A DNA stretch of 64,000 bases, from contig VNWV01000003.1 in the NCBI GenBank assembly GCA_009801085.1, positions 496,001-560,000 on the forward strand. Direction: 5' to 3'. Below the pieces are notes generated by a model that worked only from the letters and a program-made list of their open reading frames with translations, was not told where the DNA came from and made no database searches. Of the stretch, positions 18,314-30,325 are shown one piece after another. The number at the start of each line of letters is the position of its first letter. The first letter of the stretch is position 1. The stretch is from Lasiodiplodia sp. COLG20. Taxonomy: Eukaryota; Ascomycota; Dothideomycetes; Botryosphaeriales; Botryosphaeriaceae. The position numbers and the translations under genes are program-made.

Positions 18314-21300
18314 TCACACCCGTCTCACCTCCGTCACTCCGACACTAAAGCCCCCCTTCTTCCTCGGCCCCGGCCCCTCCTTCTCTTGGACCTTCTTCTC
18401 CTCCAACACCAAACTCTCCCCTCCCACTTCCACCACACCAGCAGCACCACCACTCCCCCCCTTCTTCCTCACCACCCCCAACTTAACCAACCGCTCCCAC
18501 ACCTCATCCCTCCGCATACACTCCTCGCGCCTGAACGCAAGTCCATCGAGCGACTTAACCCCCTTACACGCGCTCGCAACGAGCATCTCGTACACGCGCC
18601 TGCGCAACTTCGTATCCGCATCCAACCGCGACAGGTACGCACGATCGCGATCCTCATCCGCCGACGGCAAAACCAGGTGCTGCGGCTGGCGCTGCTGCTC
18701 ATTTTCCTGCTCGAGCAACGAGTTCTCCACCGGCAGCGTACTAGCGTCACAGTCCTCATCCACCCCAGCGCGAGAAACGCGGCGGTCAGCCGAGGGCGGC
18801 GGGTAGAAGCCGACGTTGAACGCGTTGTTGCGCAAGTCGAGGCGGCGCAGACTCTTGACCTTGCCGAGCACGAGCACGTTGCGGCGCAGGCGGCTGAGGC
18901 GGTTGCCGGCGAGGTCGAGGCGGGCCAGCTTCTTGCTGTTGAGCAAGGGCCGCAGGTCCTTGAGCGCGTTGAAGTTGAGATTGAGGCTGCGGATGTTGGG
19001 CGCCGCGGCGCCGAACTTGTCGGGCAGCGTGTGGAGGCCGCACGACGCGAGTTCTAGGCGCTGGAGGTTGAGGAAGGGCGTCGTGGTGCCGGTGGCTTCG
19101 TCGGTGGGGAAGGCGATGGTCGGGATGGTGTTGGAGGAGAGGTAGAGCTCCGAGATGTCGGCGTTGGCTAGGAAGCTTGCCGTGTCGAAGTCGCCGGATG
19201 CGGGGTGCTGGTCGCGGGCGGAGAGGACGCGGAGGTGTTTGAGCCTGGCGATGCCGGAGATGGAGGAGAGGCTGTTTGAGTCGGCTGCCAGGGTCTCCAG
19301 AAGCGGGAAGAATGATGCATCGAGCTTAGTCAAGGTGTTGCGGTTCAGGCTCAGACGCTTGACCTTCGATACACGCTCAGAAGAAAATGTAGAGAGCTCG
19401 TTGTCATCCAGATTGAGAGTCTCCAAAGACTTCAGGGTTTCAAGAGAACGGACACTGTTTATCTCGTTGTCCGACAAGTCCAGCTCGGTCAGACGCTCAC
19501 TGCCATTGGTTAGAATTGTCAACGATGCAAATGCAGGAAGAAAATAACTTACAGATAAGCTCCCTGAAAGTCGACCTTTTTGATCTTATTGCCCTTCACG
19601 CTCAACTTGAGCAGACCATCCAGCTCCATTATTCCGTCGAGACTATCGATCTCGTTCTCATCGGCCTTAAGCTCTCTCAGGTGAATCAGCATGGAGAAAC
19701 CCTTGAGGCTGTCAATGGCGTTTCCGGACACGTTCAGATACTGAAGGTTGGTGAGATGGCTCCAACTCGTCAGGCTGTTCAAGCAGTTGTTGCTGATGTT
19801 CAATCGCCTGAGGGTAGTTGGTGCACCGGCCAGCTGAGCAATGTGGTTGTTCGAAACATCCAAGGCTTCAATGCGATAGCAGAGTTCATCCAGGCGGTTC
19901 AGGGTTGGTAGATCCTTTTGTTGCAAGTCAAGGCGACGGAGGTCCTCCCAGAAAGGTTCTTCCGGCTCATTATCCTGAAGTGCTTTGATCAACTCCATCG
20001 TACCCTGCGCGTACCTGTCCTAAAGGACATTGACTGTTTCAGTGCCATTGCGCTTCACAAGCGTACGGTTGGGCAGTTCGTGCTCATCCTCTCCGCTGAT
20101 TGTGAAGGGAGGAAGCTCGCTCAGCACAAATGTCACGTCCGCAAAACCAACAGGGTTGTTGCTGTACGGGTTGGCGGGAGATTGAGTGGCAATTGCCGGA
20201 GAACGGCCCTGCCGGGAGACGCTGACTTGGAATCTCATCCTTCGCTGCTCGGAGTCAGGGTGCTTGACCATTGACATCTCGTTGTCGCGAGCGGGAGAAG
20301 GTGATGGGCTGAAATCAGTAACTGTTTGCTTCGTGGCTCGGCGATATCCGTTGAACTTGGACCTGGGTGTGATGAAGTCATTCTTCAAGGGCGTAGGCAT
20401 ATCATGGGCTTCATCATCAAAGGCACCAAGCCGAGAGAGTGCGTTCGGACCAGGAGAATTCATCCTAGGGGATTCTTCACCATCATCATGCTCGTCTCTG
20501 TTCGAATGGAAAGAGAAATTGCTAGGCTTGGGCGGAGCATCGTCATCGAAAGACTTGAAGTCGTGATCGTAGTCTTCGTCGAGATGAGGAGACGAAATTT
20601 CCGGAATCGTTTCCTCCCGGCGAATATGCTTGGGGATGTAGTTCGCGTGTCTGTCGCTCATGGAGGTTGCGCGAGTCTCAGCCTGAGTTACGCTTGAAGA
20701 GAAGTGGCTCGAGAACTTGGAGGGGACGCTGTTTGTATCTGAAGGTGGAATTTCAGCTCCTTCGCGCGTCCTTGGCCTAGTTGGATCCGAAGAAGATTCA
20801 GCCGGCTTGTGGGAGCTAGTTGGTTCAGCAAAGTCATCGAAGAAGACGTCATCTTCGTCCCGGGGATGTTGGAGATCATCGGAATGGGGCGGAGTCCGCC
20901 TCATACGTCTCCGCTCTTTGACTTCGTCGACAGTCAAGTCAGGAATGTTCCTAAGCGGGTCTTCCTCACTAGTCATGTGGCTGACATCCATCGTAGTAGA
21001 TAGTCCCCCAGCACTCCGGCTCTTGATCCAGATGCCTTTATCGCGGTCAAAGCTCATACCAGCGATCTCTTGCGGGATGAGATGCGCAACAGCTTCGGGA
21101 GGGAGCGTGGCTACATTGTCAGACCGACGAGAGAAAGTGGTCAGGTTGGTCTTACCAAACGACGACTCCATTGTCGAAGGACGTGACTGAGCAGAATCAC
21201 CATGACCAGCAGACTCCCTCGAGTCGGGTCGTGTGGCATTCGACTGTCCCCTTTCCCGGCGGCGCTGCGTGAGATGGTTGGTCAAGATGCGAATGTCGGG

Positions 21301-24267
21301 CGACTGGCCTTGGAAGAAATCGCTTTCCTCCTGGGTCCTATCCTCCAGTTGCTTTACATTAAGTGAGCGGAAACTTGAGGCCATGAAGTCATCACCGTCA
21401 TCTTCCCTAAACTTTCTGAGATGGCTTGCGATACGCGGGTTCTCCGCGGAAGTACCAGGGTTCCGCCAGCCACTTCTGGAGCCTTCGCGACTCGGAGGCC
21501 TTGAAAATGTCAACGGTGAATCGGGGACTGCAAGCATGTTGTAGTTGGAGTTCTCGTGAATTGGGCTTTCGCCTCCGGATTCCGCCAGGCTTTGCAGCGC
21601 GCTGTTTGGCCTGCCTTTGGCACGAATGTGATCCATGATGAATCGAGCCTCGTCAAGAAAATCCTGGGTCGTGACGGATCTCTTGCGGTCCTCGTCTCTC
21701 ATGCCCTGGCGCAGCTTGATTGAGAAAGCCGCGATCTGGGTTGCCACTGCCCTCTCATCCTCGGCATATGTCGACCGGTCGCGAGCTTTAGGGCTTTCGA
21801 GGTGCTCCTGGATAACTTGGAGCTCTTTGGGAGAGTTGTGCAGATAGGCTTCCGTTGCTTCGAGAATGTCGGCTTGAATCTGCTCGCGCCTGCGTTGACT
21901 TGGCGTTGGGTTGCGGGGACGAAGGAACCTTCTAGGAGGATGAAGGTCTGGGTTCCCAGAGTGCAACTGTCTGTCGAAGCGGGTCTCCTGGCTTCTCTTC
22001 CTGTACCCAGAACGCGATCTCTCACGGCTTCTTTCACGGGAAGGCGGGATGTTCTCACGTTCTTCCATATCCATGGCGAGTAAGGTCCGACGTCGCTTTG
22101 CGCTCGGGTTTTTGAATGGTGAAGGGGGAGCTCGCTTCCCTTCTGCTTGCTCAAGGTCGCCACGAGCAGCAAGCGCTCTTCTAAGCCCGATTCTGGGCGA
22201 TTTGGGTATCTTAATGGAATCTCTGTTCGTAACGGTCGTAGTCCAGCTCTTGACACTATGTCTGGAGAGCTTTCGTTTGGTGTGGATGCTTTGTCGCGGT
22301 GTGCCATCGTTCAAACTGAACTGGAAGCGAGGTGCAGATCCAGGCGGTGGAGAGCCCGATCGATCATCGTCGTCGTAGACAGGCTCCTGGGATGACTGTT
22401 GGGAGTTGCCGAATGAATCCGGGAAAGGATAGTCGTCGAGGTCGCCGCGGCCGAAGTAGCTGCTTGCAGATTCTCCAAAGCCTGGGCGCGCGCCCTCTTC
22501 TTCCGAGTCCGACTCGAAGTCATCGTCATCATCTTCATAGTCAGCGCCCGGTTGCTGGAAGCTGGCCTCCTCCACGGAAGGCAATCGGAGGTGATCGAGG
22601 TGGTCCATGCGCCTTGCGACGCCGCCTCCGCTCTGCCTTCTGCTCTCTGCAGCGTGCTCCTCCTGGAAGAGGGTATCTTCTAACTGGCTCATCCGGCGCT
22701 GGAGCTTGTTCGCGGTGAAGGTGTCGTGGTCGCCGAACAGTTTTAGTGGGCTGCTCGAAGATTGTGGCCTTTCCGGGTGAAGGAACACAGGGTTTGCACG
22801 ACGGGCTGGAGTGCTTGGTGACAGAGGAGGGCTGGAGTGACGGGGCATAAACTGATATCGCAACCGGCTGTGGGGCCTTTCGAAAGTTGAGGGGTTTGAT
22901 CCGCTGGAGTTGCTGCCCGCATTCGAGTTCTTCCGACCCCGAGGTGACGGGCTGTGTGGACGGTTCTTGAAAGGTTCATCGGTTGAGAAGTCTCCCCGCT
23001 TCATACCAACGTAGTCGGGGGCCGTCATCTGGTCGGGAGTGCCGGTTGGCAGATCTTCGGGCATTGGCTGCGAGCCTAATGAGCCGTAGCTATGCAGGCT
23101 TTCACCGAAATTTGATTGTTGTGGCTGTTGTTCGGCAGACGGGTTCCGCATTTTCTCCAGCTCCGACTTGGATAGATCAACGGCAGCGTATTCCACGTTA
23201 CCATCTTCCGTTCTGTGCTTTGTGATATAGACAGGGCCGAAGCTGTCATCGGTCAGCTCCGTGTGGCCACTCACCGCGCGGGATTTCTGGGCGGAGGACG
23301 TGTTGATTGCCGGAAGGCGACCAAACGCAGATTCGCGGTCCACTCTAGGCGTGTCGCTGTGTGTCTTTATTTCCGGGAGAGACGCGTCCTGGCTGTCATG
23401 TTTAATGTGATGAGATTGCCGCGCTTCTGGAATGTGCTCTGCAGCATCTTCCTCGGCAGGAGGATGGCGCACTTCGGATCCGGTATCAGACACATTATCA
23501 TCTTCGTTCTCCGACATAGCCTCTTCTTCCCTCTCAGACCCATCATCATTATCATTCTCAGACATGTTTTCCTCCGATTCAGAACCATAACCAATATCAG
23601 GATTCAAGGCGCCGCTGTTCAGGTTCCAGCGCAAGCTATTCCTTGCAGGCGAGCTTCGGGACTGTGCAAGCTGTGACGGCCACGGCGGCGGGCTTGAAGG
23701 CATGGCGAAGCTGTCTTTGATGGCCGATATACCAGTTCTCCTCTTGGACACGGGCGACGAGCGAGCCAGTGTTGGCGGTTGGAACATGTTCTCCAGACCC
23801 ATGGGGCTGAATAGATCCTTCTGATCGCCGTAGCCCATTTTGCCATGCAACAGCCTTCTCTTCCACTCCGGCGTATCCTGAAGCTTCTTTCCGCGCGTGG
23901 GTGACGAGGGCGAAGGTTTTATTTCTACGGTGCCGTGCTGGACTACGGAGCCTGTTGATGATGCGGACACGGAGCGGGAGTGAGAGTCATCGGCGGCGTT
24001 GTTGAGGATGTTGTTGTCGCTGTTTGTGCGCTCGGCGAGGGCTACTTTGCGCTTGCCGGGGAGAGGCTTGCTGGGGCTCGGAGAGCTGGTTGGTGCTGGG
24101 AGGTCGCTATTTAGCACAGTTGCCAGAGCAGGCGAGCTTGGTAGACGCGGAATGCGACCACTGGCGGGAATCTTGTTCGGAGTTTCGAGGATAGGCGGCG
24201 GCGATGAGAAAGGCGGGCGGTCGTCCCAATCCTCGGAGAGATCGTCCAGCCATGGCTGCGACGACAT
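18314..24267 (-). CDS. Septation initiation network scaffold, Cdc11/Nud1-like
   Basis: A large gene on the minus strand. Exon 1 starts at 24267 with MSSQPWLDDLSEDWDD, the characteristic N-terminus of fungal Cdc11/Nud1-type scaffolds. About 1,400 residues are disordered and rich in Ser, Pro and charged residues. The C-terminal part is a leucine-rich repeat array (LRRLDLQQKDL, YLNVSGNAIDSL, LTELDLSDNEI, ARLDLAGNRL). The last intron is clear: 19552-19500, GTAAGT to GGCAG, 53 bp. Near 20022 an in-frame TAG interrupts exon 1. A 54-bp in-frame intron (20058-20005, GTGAAG to GCGCAG) would remove it and give a 1,948-aa protein. Without that intron the stop is real. In the family the protein sits at the spindle pole body and recruits SIN/MEN kinases for septation. 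Identity is well supported; the 20.0-kb junction is not settled. Confidence 0.8.
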
Positions 24268-24939
24268 GGCTGTTGTGATTGCCCGTAAATTGCGGTACTG
24301 GCGATCTTACGTAGTTGACGGCGGCATAGGGTGGCCACTGCTTGGCTGGGATTGTTGACGAGATTAGCAGGCGGGGGATGGTTGTCGTCGAGAGGTGAAG
24401 CTCCAGCGCGCTCACTTCTGCAGGTGAGGGACAAACGAATGTCGTGCAGGGAAACAAGAGCCTCGAGATCGCGCGTCGATCAAACCTCAGCGCGGTGGAT
24501 ATGTAGCTTGCACACAGACTCGCGCGTTCGTGGAGACAACGGCCCAAGGCGGCCAGTAAAAGTTGGCAACGCGGGGTTGGCCCAGCAACGCCCAATCGCG
24601 TCGCGCTGTCGCGCTTCACGCACGCACCACCAACGCCGGCCCAGCCCGTCGTATGCTTCGACAGCAACTCGACCCCACCTCGCCATTGCCTGCAGCCCGG
24701 AGTGAAATGCCTGCATAACTGGCCCCAGAACAGCTTTGCGCCATCTGTGCTGGGAAACCAACTCCGAAGTGCCCGCATCCGCTCGTCAGGACAACTTCTG
24801 AGTTGTCTCTCTCTGCTGCTGCGCACTTCCAACACCCAACTCTCGCCCATCCCTTGCGTCTAGCACTCTGGCCGCCCTCCGCTAGTGTCACGTAGACTAT
24901 GTCGCGGTCGCGCACCGCCACTTGCCGCCAGAGCTCGTC
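24268..24939. promoter_or_regulatory. Bidirectional promoter region
   Basis: About 670 bp separate the divergent starts of the Cdc11-like gene (24267, minus) and the basic disordered protein (24940, plus). GC-rich, no repeats, no supported gene. Short frames on both strands overlap each other and are not conserved-looking. Confidence 0.4.
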
Positions 24940-27810
24940 ATGGCGATCCGACGGCGACACCCGCTCTTTACCCCGCTAACCTTTGAACCGTTCGAGATTG
25001 ACGACGAGGAGCTTGGAGCCGACACACCCCAGCGTGCGGCGAAGCGACGCCGCATTGAGGCCAACGCAAACCGTTATTTGCAGGGCTCCACTCTCTTTAT
25101 CCAGACCGCTTCCCTCAGAGGCCCTTTTACAAACGCTTGGCAGAACCCATGGGCTAAGAAGAAGCCCATTGACTCTAAAGCTACCGCACGTCACCACAGG
25201 CAGGCAACTCGAGAGCCCTCTTTAGCCCCGGAATCTACCGATCACCAGTTCGCGCGTCCTCCTCGCTTCAAACACACCGCGATAAATGCGAATCCCAGAC
25301 TAAAAGAGCGGCAAGCGAGAGCTGAAGCGGAACACGTAGAACAGGAAAGGAGAAAGGCAAAAGCTGAACGGAGGGAGCAGCGGCGGCAGGAGCTGAGGAA
25401 ACGGGAAGAAAAGGCTGCTGAGCTGCTCAAGGATGGTCGCGGGAAGAATACAGCACAACCGGTGGATCTGGTGGGAGAGTCTTTCAATACTCGTCTCACG
25501 GCAGAAGCATTGGGCGATGATCGTCCTGTCGCAGTAAACGCTGAACAAGAAGACATTACGAGGAGCATGGGATATGGATCAAGAGAAATACGCAGCAGCT
25601 TTACGGATGATTGGCTCACCCGCCTTCGCTCACCTGCGAAGACGCCTGAGCTGTCTCCTGTGCACATCGCTGCATTCGAAAAGCAGATGGACACGCTTGA
25701 GGCTATGACTCCAACTAAGCGGCCATCACAGCGCTCCCATATCGACGACAATGGTAATGCCGCGTCTAGATTTAATGTCAAACCCCGGTCTGAGCGTCAG
25801 AGGTCCCTCGTGCCAGAGAGCCGCCATCCCAGCGGATCAAATAGAAGGAAGGGCTCCCATCATGGCGAAGCTTCAATTTCAGAGAAAGCTCCGGGCGTTA
25901 GAAAGACTTCAACTGCTCCGTCGTCGTCTTTTCCAAGACCGCAAGATCTGCCCTTAAAGCCACAAATCAGCGGGTCTCAAGAAAGAACCAGACATGCTAG
26001 AGAGCGCTCTAATGCTCCGAATCCGGCGCGAGCCAAGACTGGCATGCCCCCGCCGTTGCAAGTAGATCTTAACGAAGAACTTCTACTCAAGAAACCCTCT
26101 TCAGGAAATCATGAGCGCGTGGATTACATTCCAGCAAACATTCCTGGTACAGCAGCACAACGAGGAATTGGGCTTGTATCCGCTCCCGCTCCTGAAGAGG
26201 TATCGTCTCGTCCAGCCCCTCGACACCGAAAGCACACTGGCGGATTCACACCTATAAATCAACGCTTCTCATCTCCCCCAGCTGAACCTTCAGAACCAGC
26301 CGTGAGCACTACTCCTCCAGGACGCCCAGTCTTGGGAGTAAAGACAGCCACGAACAATGTCAATCCGGCAGGTCTAACCCGTGCACCTTTTCATCCGAGA
26401 AATGAGGACATCCAAGTGTTGTCTGCTGGTGAGATACGGCTTGACAACGGGCCACATTACCCACTCAGTGGGGCTCTTCAAGAACAGGAGAACAAAGCTC
26501 GTAACGATGAGAACAAGATTTCCGGGCAATTACCTTTGAAGGAGGCTCTCGTGCAGTCTGCTAAGAAATGCGTGACCCGAAAACGCAGAAGAGATCATCC
26601 GTTGAATGCCTCGCCGACTGCCACGAATTCCCCGGGCTTTTCTTACCGCAGAGCCTCTAATCCTACGGTCAATGCTCCGAAGCTTCAACCCACGGATCAG
26701 GTCAACAAGGAAGCGGGCACACGGAAGAAGAAGAAGAGGGCCCGCCTGATGACTTTTGACTCTCTGCCTTCCCTGCCAGTCGAGGAAGTTCCACAGGAAG
26801 AACACCAGCCTACGACTGCTGGGGTACCTGGAGGGGGGCGCAGCGAAGCAGTAGTAGGAAGCCAGGCAGCTAAAGAAAAATATTGCAGCCCAGTCCGCGA
26901 TCTTTCCACTCAAGCAGCTTTCGCTTTTGCTCAAAAGGAGTTTCAGCGGGAATTCCGGTCCCCTCTAAGGAATGCAATCACAGCATCTCCGGAGAAAGTT
27001 GCAGGCTCGCAGCAAACCAGAACTAGCACACCTCCACCCTCTCAACCGCCGGCTGAGTACACCGCCATCACTCCATTCAAAGTCTTTAACAAGGGCAGAC
27101 CATTCCTCGCCGAAAACCAGTCTCAGCTCGAACCTGCACCAGTGAGCACTCAAGAGCTTTTCAATACCGCTACACCGCTCGCATTCAGCACGGTAAAGAA
27201 AGAAAAGAGCGCACGGAAGAGAGTTAGCATGGCAGTCTCACCCTTGAAGTCCGCCAATAATGACGGCACAGGCATCAATGCCAGAAAAGACGAGGGTGCC
27301 GCTCAAACGGGCGGCGAAGGTGAAACAACAGTGGCCGAAGTCACCTTTGCCGATCTATCCACAACACCCCCGACGCCGAACTTCCCGCTATTTTCCCAGC
27401 GCGCACCACCCTCGGCGCTGAAACCGCCATCCCTCATTCCGGCTATATTGTCTTCCCTCAAGCCCAGGAATCCGAGCTTCACGGCGGCTTCTCGCACCAC
27501 CAGCCAGGCCAATTCGTCCTTCTCGCGACTCGTTCCACCGCCGTCGTCCGCACCGGTATCAAGCCACCCCGTCCGCCAGGAGTATCGCCGAGTGCTCTCC
27601 CAAGGCCACAGGCACAGCCGCAGCCCGAGCCAGAGCTCCCAACAGCAGCAGCGCTCGTCGCAGCAACTAGCGCAGAGGCACCCGGCCCTCTTAGACGATG
27701 TCGACCTCGATTCGGCTATGGATGCTGCGGATTCGTTTCTAGATACGGCGAATCTTGATGTAGATTTGAAGGGGCCGACGGGGGGGAGTGGCGCAGGAAG
27801 GACTCGATAG
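24940..27810 (+). CDS. Basic, largely disordered nuclear-type protein of unknown function
   Basis: A single-exon frame of 956 aa from the ATG at 24940 (MAIRRRHPLFTPLTFEPFEI). The frame extends upstream only to non-ATG codons. Residues about 25-35 are a basic cluster (RAAKRRRIE) like a nuclear localisation signal. Residues about 55-75 carry FTNAWQNPWAKKK, a short motif that looks constrained. Residues about 105-165 are Lys/Arg/Glu-rich and probably coiled coil. The rest is Ser/Pro-rich, with a second basic cluster (TRKKKKRARLMTFD). A short ordered patch near 670 reads AFAFAQKEFQREF. The C-terminus has Gln runs and an acidic helix (DDVDLDSAMDAADSFLD). No catalytic domain. The two short motifs and the length make it a genuine gene. 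Function not assigned. Confidence 0.7.
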   Translation: MAIRRRHPLFTPLTFEPFEIDDEELGADTPQRAAKRRRIEANANRYLQGSTLFIQTASLRGPFTNAWQNPWAKKKPIDSKATARHHRQATREPSLAPESTDHQFARPPRFKHTAINANPRLKERQARAEAEHVEQERRKAKAERREQRRQELRKREEKAAELLKDGRGKNTAQPVDLVGESFNTRLTAEALGDDRPVAVNAEQEDITRSMGYGSREIRSSFTDDWLTRLRSPAKTPELSPVHIAAFEKQMDTLEAMTPTKRPSQRSHIDDNGNAASRFNVKPRSERQRSLVPESRHPSGSNRRKGSHHGEASISEKAPGVRKTSTAPSSSFPRPQDLPLKPQISGSQERTRHARERSNAPNPARAKTGMPPPLQVDLNEELLLKKPSSGNHERVDYIPANIPGTAAQRGIGLVSAPAPEEVSSRPAPRHRKHTGGFTPINQRFSSPPAEPSEPAVSTTPPGRPVLGVKTATNNVNPAGLTRAPFHPRNEDIQVLSAGEIRLDNGPHYPLSGALQEQENKARNDENKISGQLPLKEALVQSAKKCVTRKRRRDHPLNASPTATNSPGFSYRRASNPTVNAPKLQPTDQVNKEAGTRKKKKRARLMTFDSLPSLPVEEVPQEEHQPTTAGVPGGGRSEAVVGSQAAKEKYCSPVRDLSTQAAFAFAQKEFQREFRSPLRNAITASPEKVAGSQQTRTSTPPPSQPPAEYTAITPFKVFNKGRPFLAENQSQLEPAPVSTQELFNTATPLAFSTVKKEKSARKRVSMAVSPLKSANNDGTGINARKDEGAAQTGGEGETTVAEVTFADLSTTPPTPNFPLFSQRAPPSALKPPSLIPAILSSLKPRNPSFTAASRTTSQANSSFSRLVPPPSSAPVSSHPVRQEYRRVLSQGHRHSRSPSQSSQQQQRSSQQLAQRHPALLDDVDLDSAMDAADSFLDTANLDVDLKGPTGGSGAGRTR

Positions 27811-28347
27811 TCCGCGAGTGTCTATATATTCTTTTTCCTTCTCGTTTCGGGGGCATTCTGGTCTATATTTTCATTCGGCGGGGGCGCTGGTGGGTTCTTT
27901 AATTTCCTGAATATGGCTTGTCGAGTACATGATATGGGAACCGGGCATTGCTAGGGAGTCTGAGTGTTGGGTGATGTGGATGGGGCGAGGAGTTGGGCGG
28001 TGAATGGGGTATTTGTCTTCCATAGCTCTCTGTATTTTTTCTTCATGAGGGCTTGCATTTCAGTGAGGCCATCCATGACGTAGAAGGCAGTTCCAATCAG
28101 AGAATCGGATATGTGTGGATACAGCTTCCTATTGAGGACTTCACCGGTAGGCATGTGGTGGTAAGGACATGGAATAAATGACAATTAACGCCTTAAAATG
28201 CTGAAGTAGCCGTGATCGGGGGGTCGTGTTTGACCACGCCCCGTATGCAGTAAAGGATTTAGAAACACCAGAAGCGCTTATGCTCATGCAATAAAATGAG
28301 AGATATTGCGGCTTCCACAAAGAAGAAAGTGAAAGCCGCTCAGTACT
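27811..28347. other. Intergenic region between convergent genes
   Basis: Holds 3' flanks. A 77-codon minus-strand frame at 27951-28184 has protein-like composition but no partner exon or recognised domain, so it is not called. Confidence 0.4.
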
Positions 28348-29439
28348 CTAGACGGTGTCCTCTGGACCTCGAAGCTGTTGCCTGTTGCGCTGACGCTTGA
28401 AAGCCAGAGACACCAAGAATGCTGCAAGCGAGGCACAGGCAGCTACCAAAGTGACTGCATCTTCATTCTTCAGCATCTGGACAACAGGAGATAAAGTCAT
28501 CAGATACGCGGTGAGGGCAAGGACAAGAACCATGTACCTAGACAGCTCCGGATTAGCTAAGTGATGCGTTTCAGGTAGGAAGTTTTAACATACAATTTGC
28601 CGTGGTCAGTGCCGACAGCAACATCTGAGATGAAAACTGTCGCAGAAAACATCCATACCGCAAAGATGCTGAATAATATGAACAATCAGCATATACTTCG
28701 CTCGGATCAATGGCAATGGCAAGCAGAAATACCTCCAAGCTGCTGTGGCTGGTACTGCCGGATCCGCTTTAGTAGTCATCCAGACAAAGCATGAGGTTGC
28801 CATCGAAGCTCCAGATACGGTTCGTCTGTTTCCATAGGCAAACAAGAAGGGAGTGGCAATGGACCAGAATAAGTTAGTGCAGCCTCTTTGTGCATCTTCA
28901 ATCTGACTGGCTTCAACCACAGGCAGCGCCGAGGCCAGACTGAAGAGAGCAAATCCATAAAGAGTCTTACGGAAGCATTCTTCGTAGATTCTGTTCTTGT
29001 GCATTGTACCTCTTGGCTGCTCTGCGCTATCGGGGAGCCCGGAATCCTTACCAAGATCATCCCTCCTACCAGGCGCCCGAGAAAATTTCATAGACGCATC
29101 GCTCATCTCGCGCCAGGAATGGCAGCTGGAGTCGCCAATTAAGGAAATAGTGTCCAATGAGCTGGGGAAGGCATGGTGGTCATTGCCCAAAACGTCCGCC
29201 AATATAGCACCGGCGGCGTTCAGCATGATAAGGACGGTAGCGGAGGTAGCAGGGGTAGCGTTGCCGCCTTGCGACACTGGAGAACAAATTCGCAGCAGCC
29301 TAGTAGCCACGGTTATGTGGGCGTTCGTTCCGGTGCGGTCTGTAGTTATAGTCAGCCGTCAAGTCCACCACATTTAAAGATACGGCACACTTAGTCGTCT
29401 GGTCGGCAACGGAGCCTGGGCATAGGTGCTGTCGCTCAT
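28348..29439 (-). CDS. Small multi-pass membrane protein of unknown function
   Basis: Four exons on the minus strand by my model: 29439-29391, 29339-28733, 28668-28594 and 28537-28348, 306 aa. Introns are 51, 64 and 56 bp with GT and AG ends, and all joins keep frame (for example AW|SIFAVW and K|LYMVLVL). The N-terminal third is soluble and Ser/Asp-rich. The C-terminal 170 residues contain four or five hydrophobic helices (TLYGFALFSLASALPVV, LFWSIATPFLFAYG, SIFAVWMFSATVFI, YMVLVLALTAYLMTL, VTLVAACASLAAFLVSLAF) and a basic tail (KRQRNRQQ). The start MSDSTYAQ is chosen as the ATG closest to the first junction; one at 29718 is also in frame. Exon 1's donor (GTGTGC) is weak. A divergent membrane gene lies 0.9 kb away. 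I do not recognise the family. Confidence 0.55.
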
Positions 29440-30325
29440 TTGCCTTTGGTCTCCCTGCAAACTAACAGACCCAGAGATCCACCCGTATAAAAACGCAAAT
29501 TCAGGTGCCTCCGCTTTATCTTCAGTGAGACGGATAACGGCTATTCTTCGTTTTTCGGTGGGTGATCTGGAGATGATACATGGTGGGTGCGCACGCTCGT
29601 GAAGGGGATCGAGGAGGTCGGAAGTGAAAATCCCAGTTCTCGAAGGTGTAGATGCAGGAGCATCCTTTTCACTTCCTGAGAAGCGATGGCGCTTGAGCGA
29701 TCCAAAGCACATCACCATTGCCTGCCTTTCAAGAGAAAGAGAAGTCTGAGAACAGCTCGAGTTGAATGAGTAGTAGGTTTAGCCTCGCCAGTGGGGAAGG
29801 ATGACGCTGAGCATGTTTTCCAGAGGGGGGTCCACGCGCTAGCATCCATTGTAAGCCAGCCTTGCGATCGCCCTGACAAGATTGGTTCCAAAGGAGGGCT
29901 TGATCTTGTGGCTATGCCGCGTTGACATTTGACCTCAGAGTCCGAAAGCCTTCCTGATATGCTGACGTGGCTATGCCAGACTGTGCATAAAATTGCTCGG
30001 CATCAAAAAGTTGCGTTGGGCTGCAGGGATCGTAAAGCGAAGGATTATAGCTTATTCGTCTTCTATTACCGCTGTGTAACAACATTTCACAACCTAATGC
30101 AAGCCACGTTTTTTGAGATGACGTGGTCAGGCCTTCAGTCTGGCTTTGAAAGTTCAGCCTCATGGAGTCTAGCAATCGGGCAGTTCGGCCGTCCCTCACT
30201 CCCGACAACCTCGACAAAGTTCAAATTTGATTTCAATCATGATTTCGTACGTATACCTCGAAGTTAGCGCAATAAATCCTATATTGTTGACCACCTACAG
30301 CTACAGAGAAAGGGTATGGAGCCTC
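29440..30325. other. Divergent intergenic region between two membrane-protein genes
   Basis: No supported gene. The minus-strand frame continues upstream to 29718, which may be extra coding sequence or leader. The remainder presumably holds both promoters. Confidence 0.35.

Noticed and set aside
18314..24267. Possibility that the disordered protein and the LRR protein are two unrelated genes
   Set aside because: They are in the same frame, a few bases apart, and together match the known order of Cdc11/Nud1 scaffolds. Kept as one gene with the junction flagged.
27951..28184. 77-codon minus-strand frame with protein-like composition
   Set aside because: No upstream exon with matching splice sites and no recognised motif. 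Could be a relic, but not enough to call a gene.
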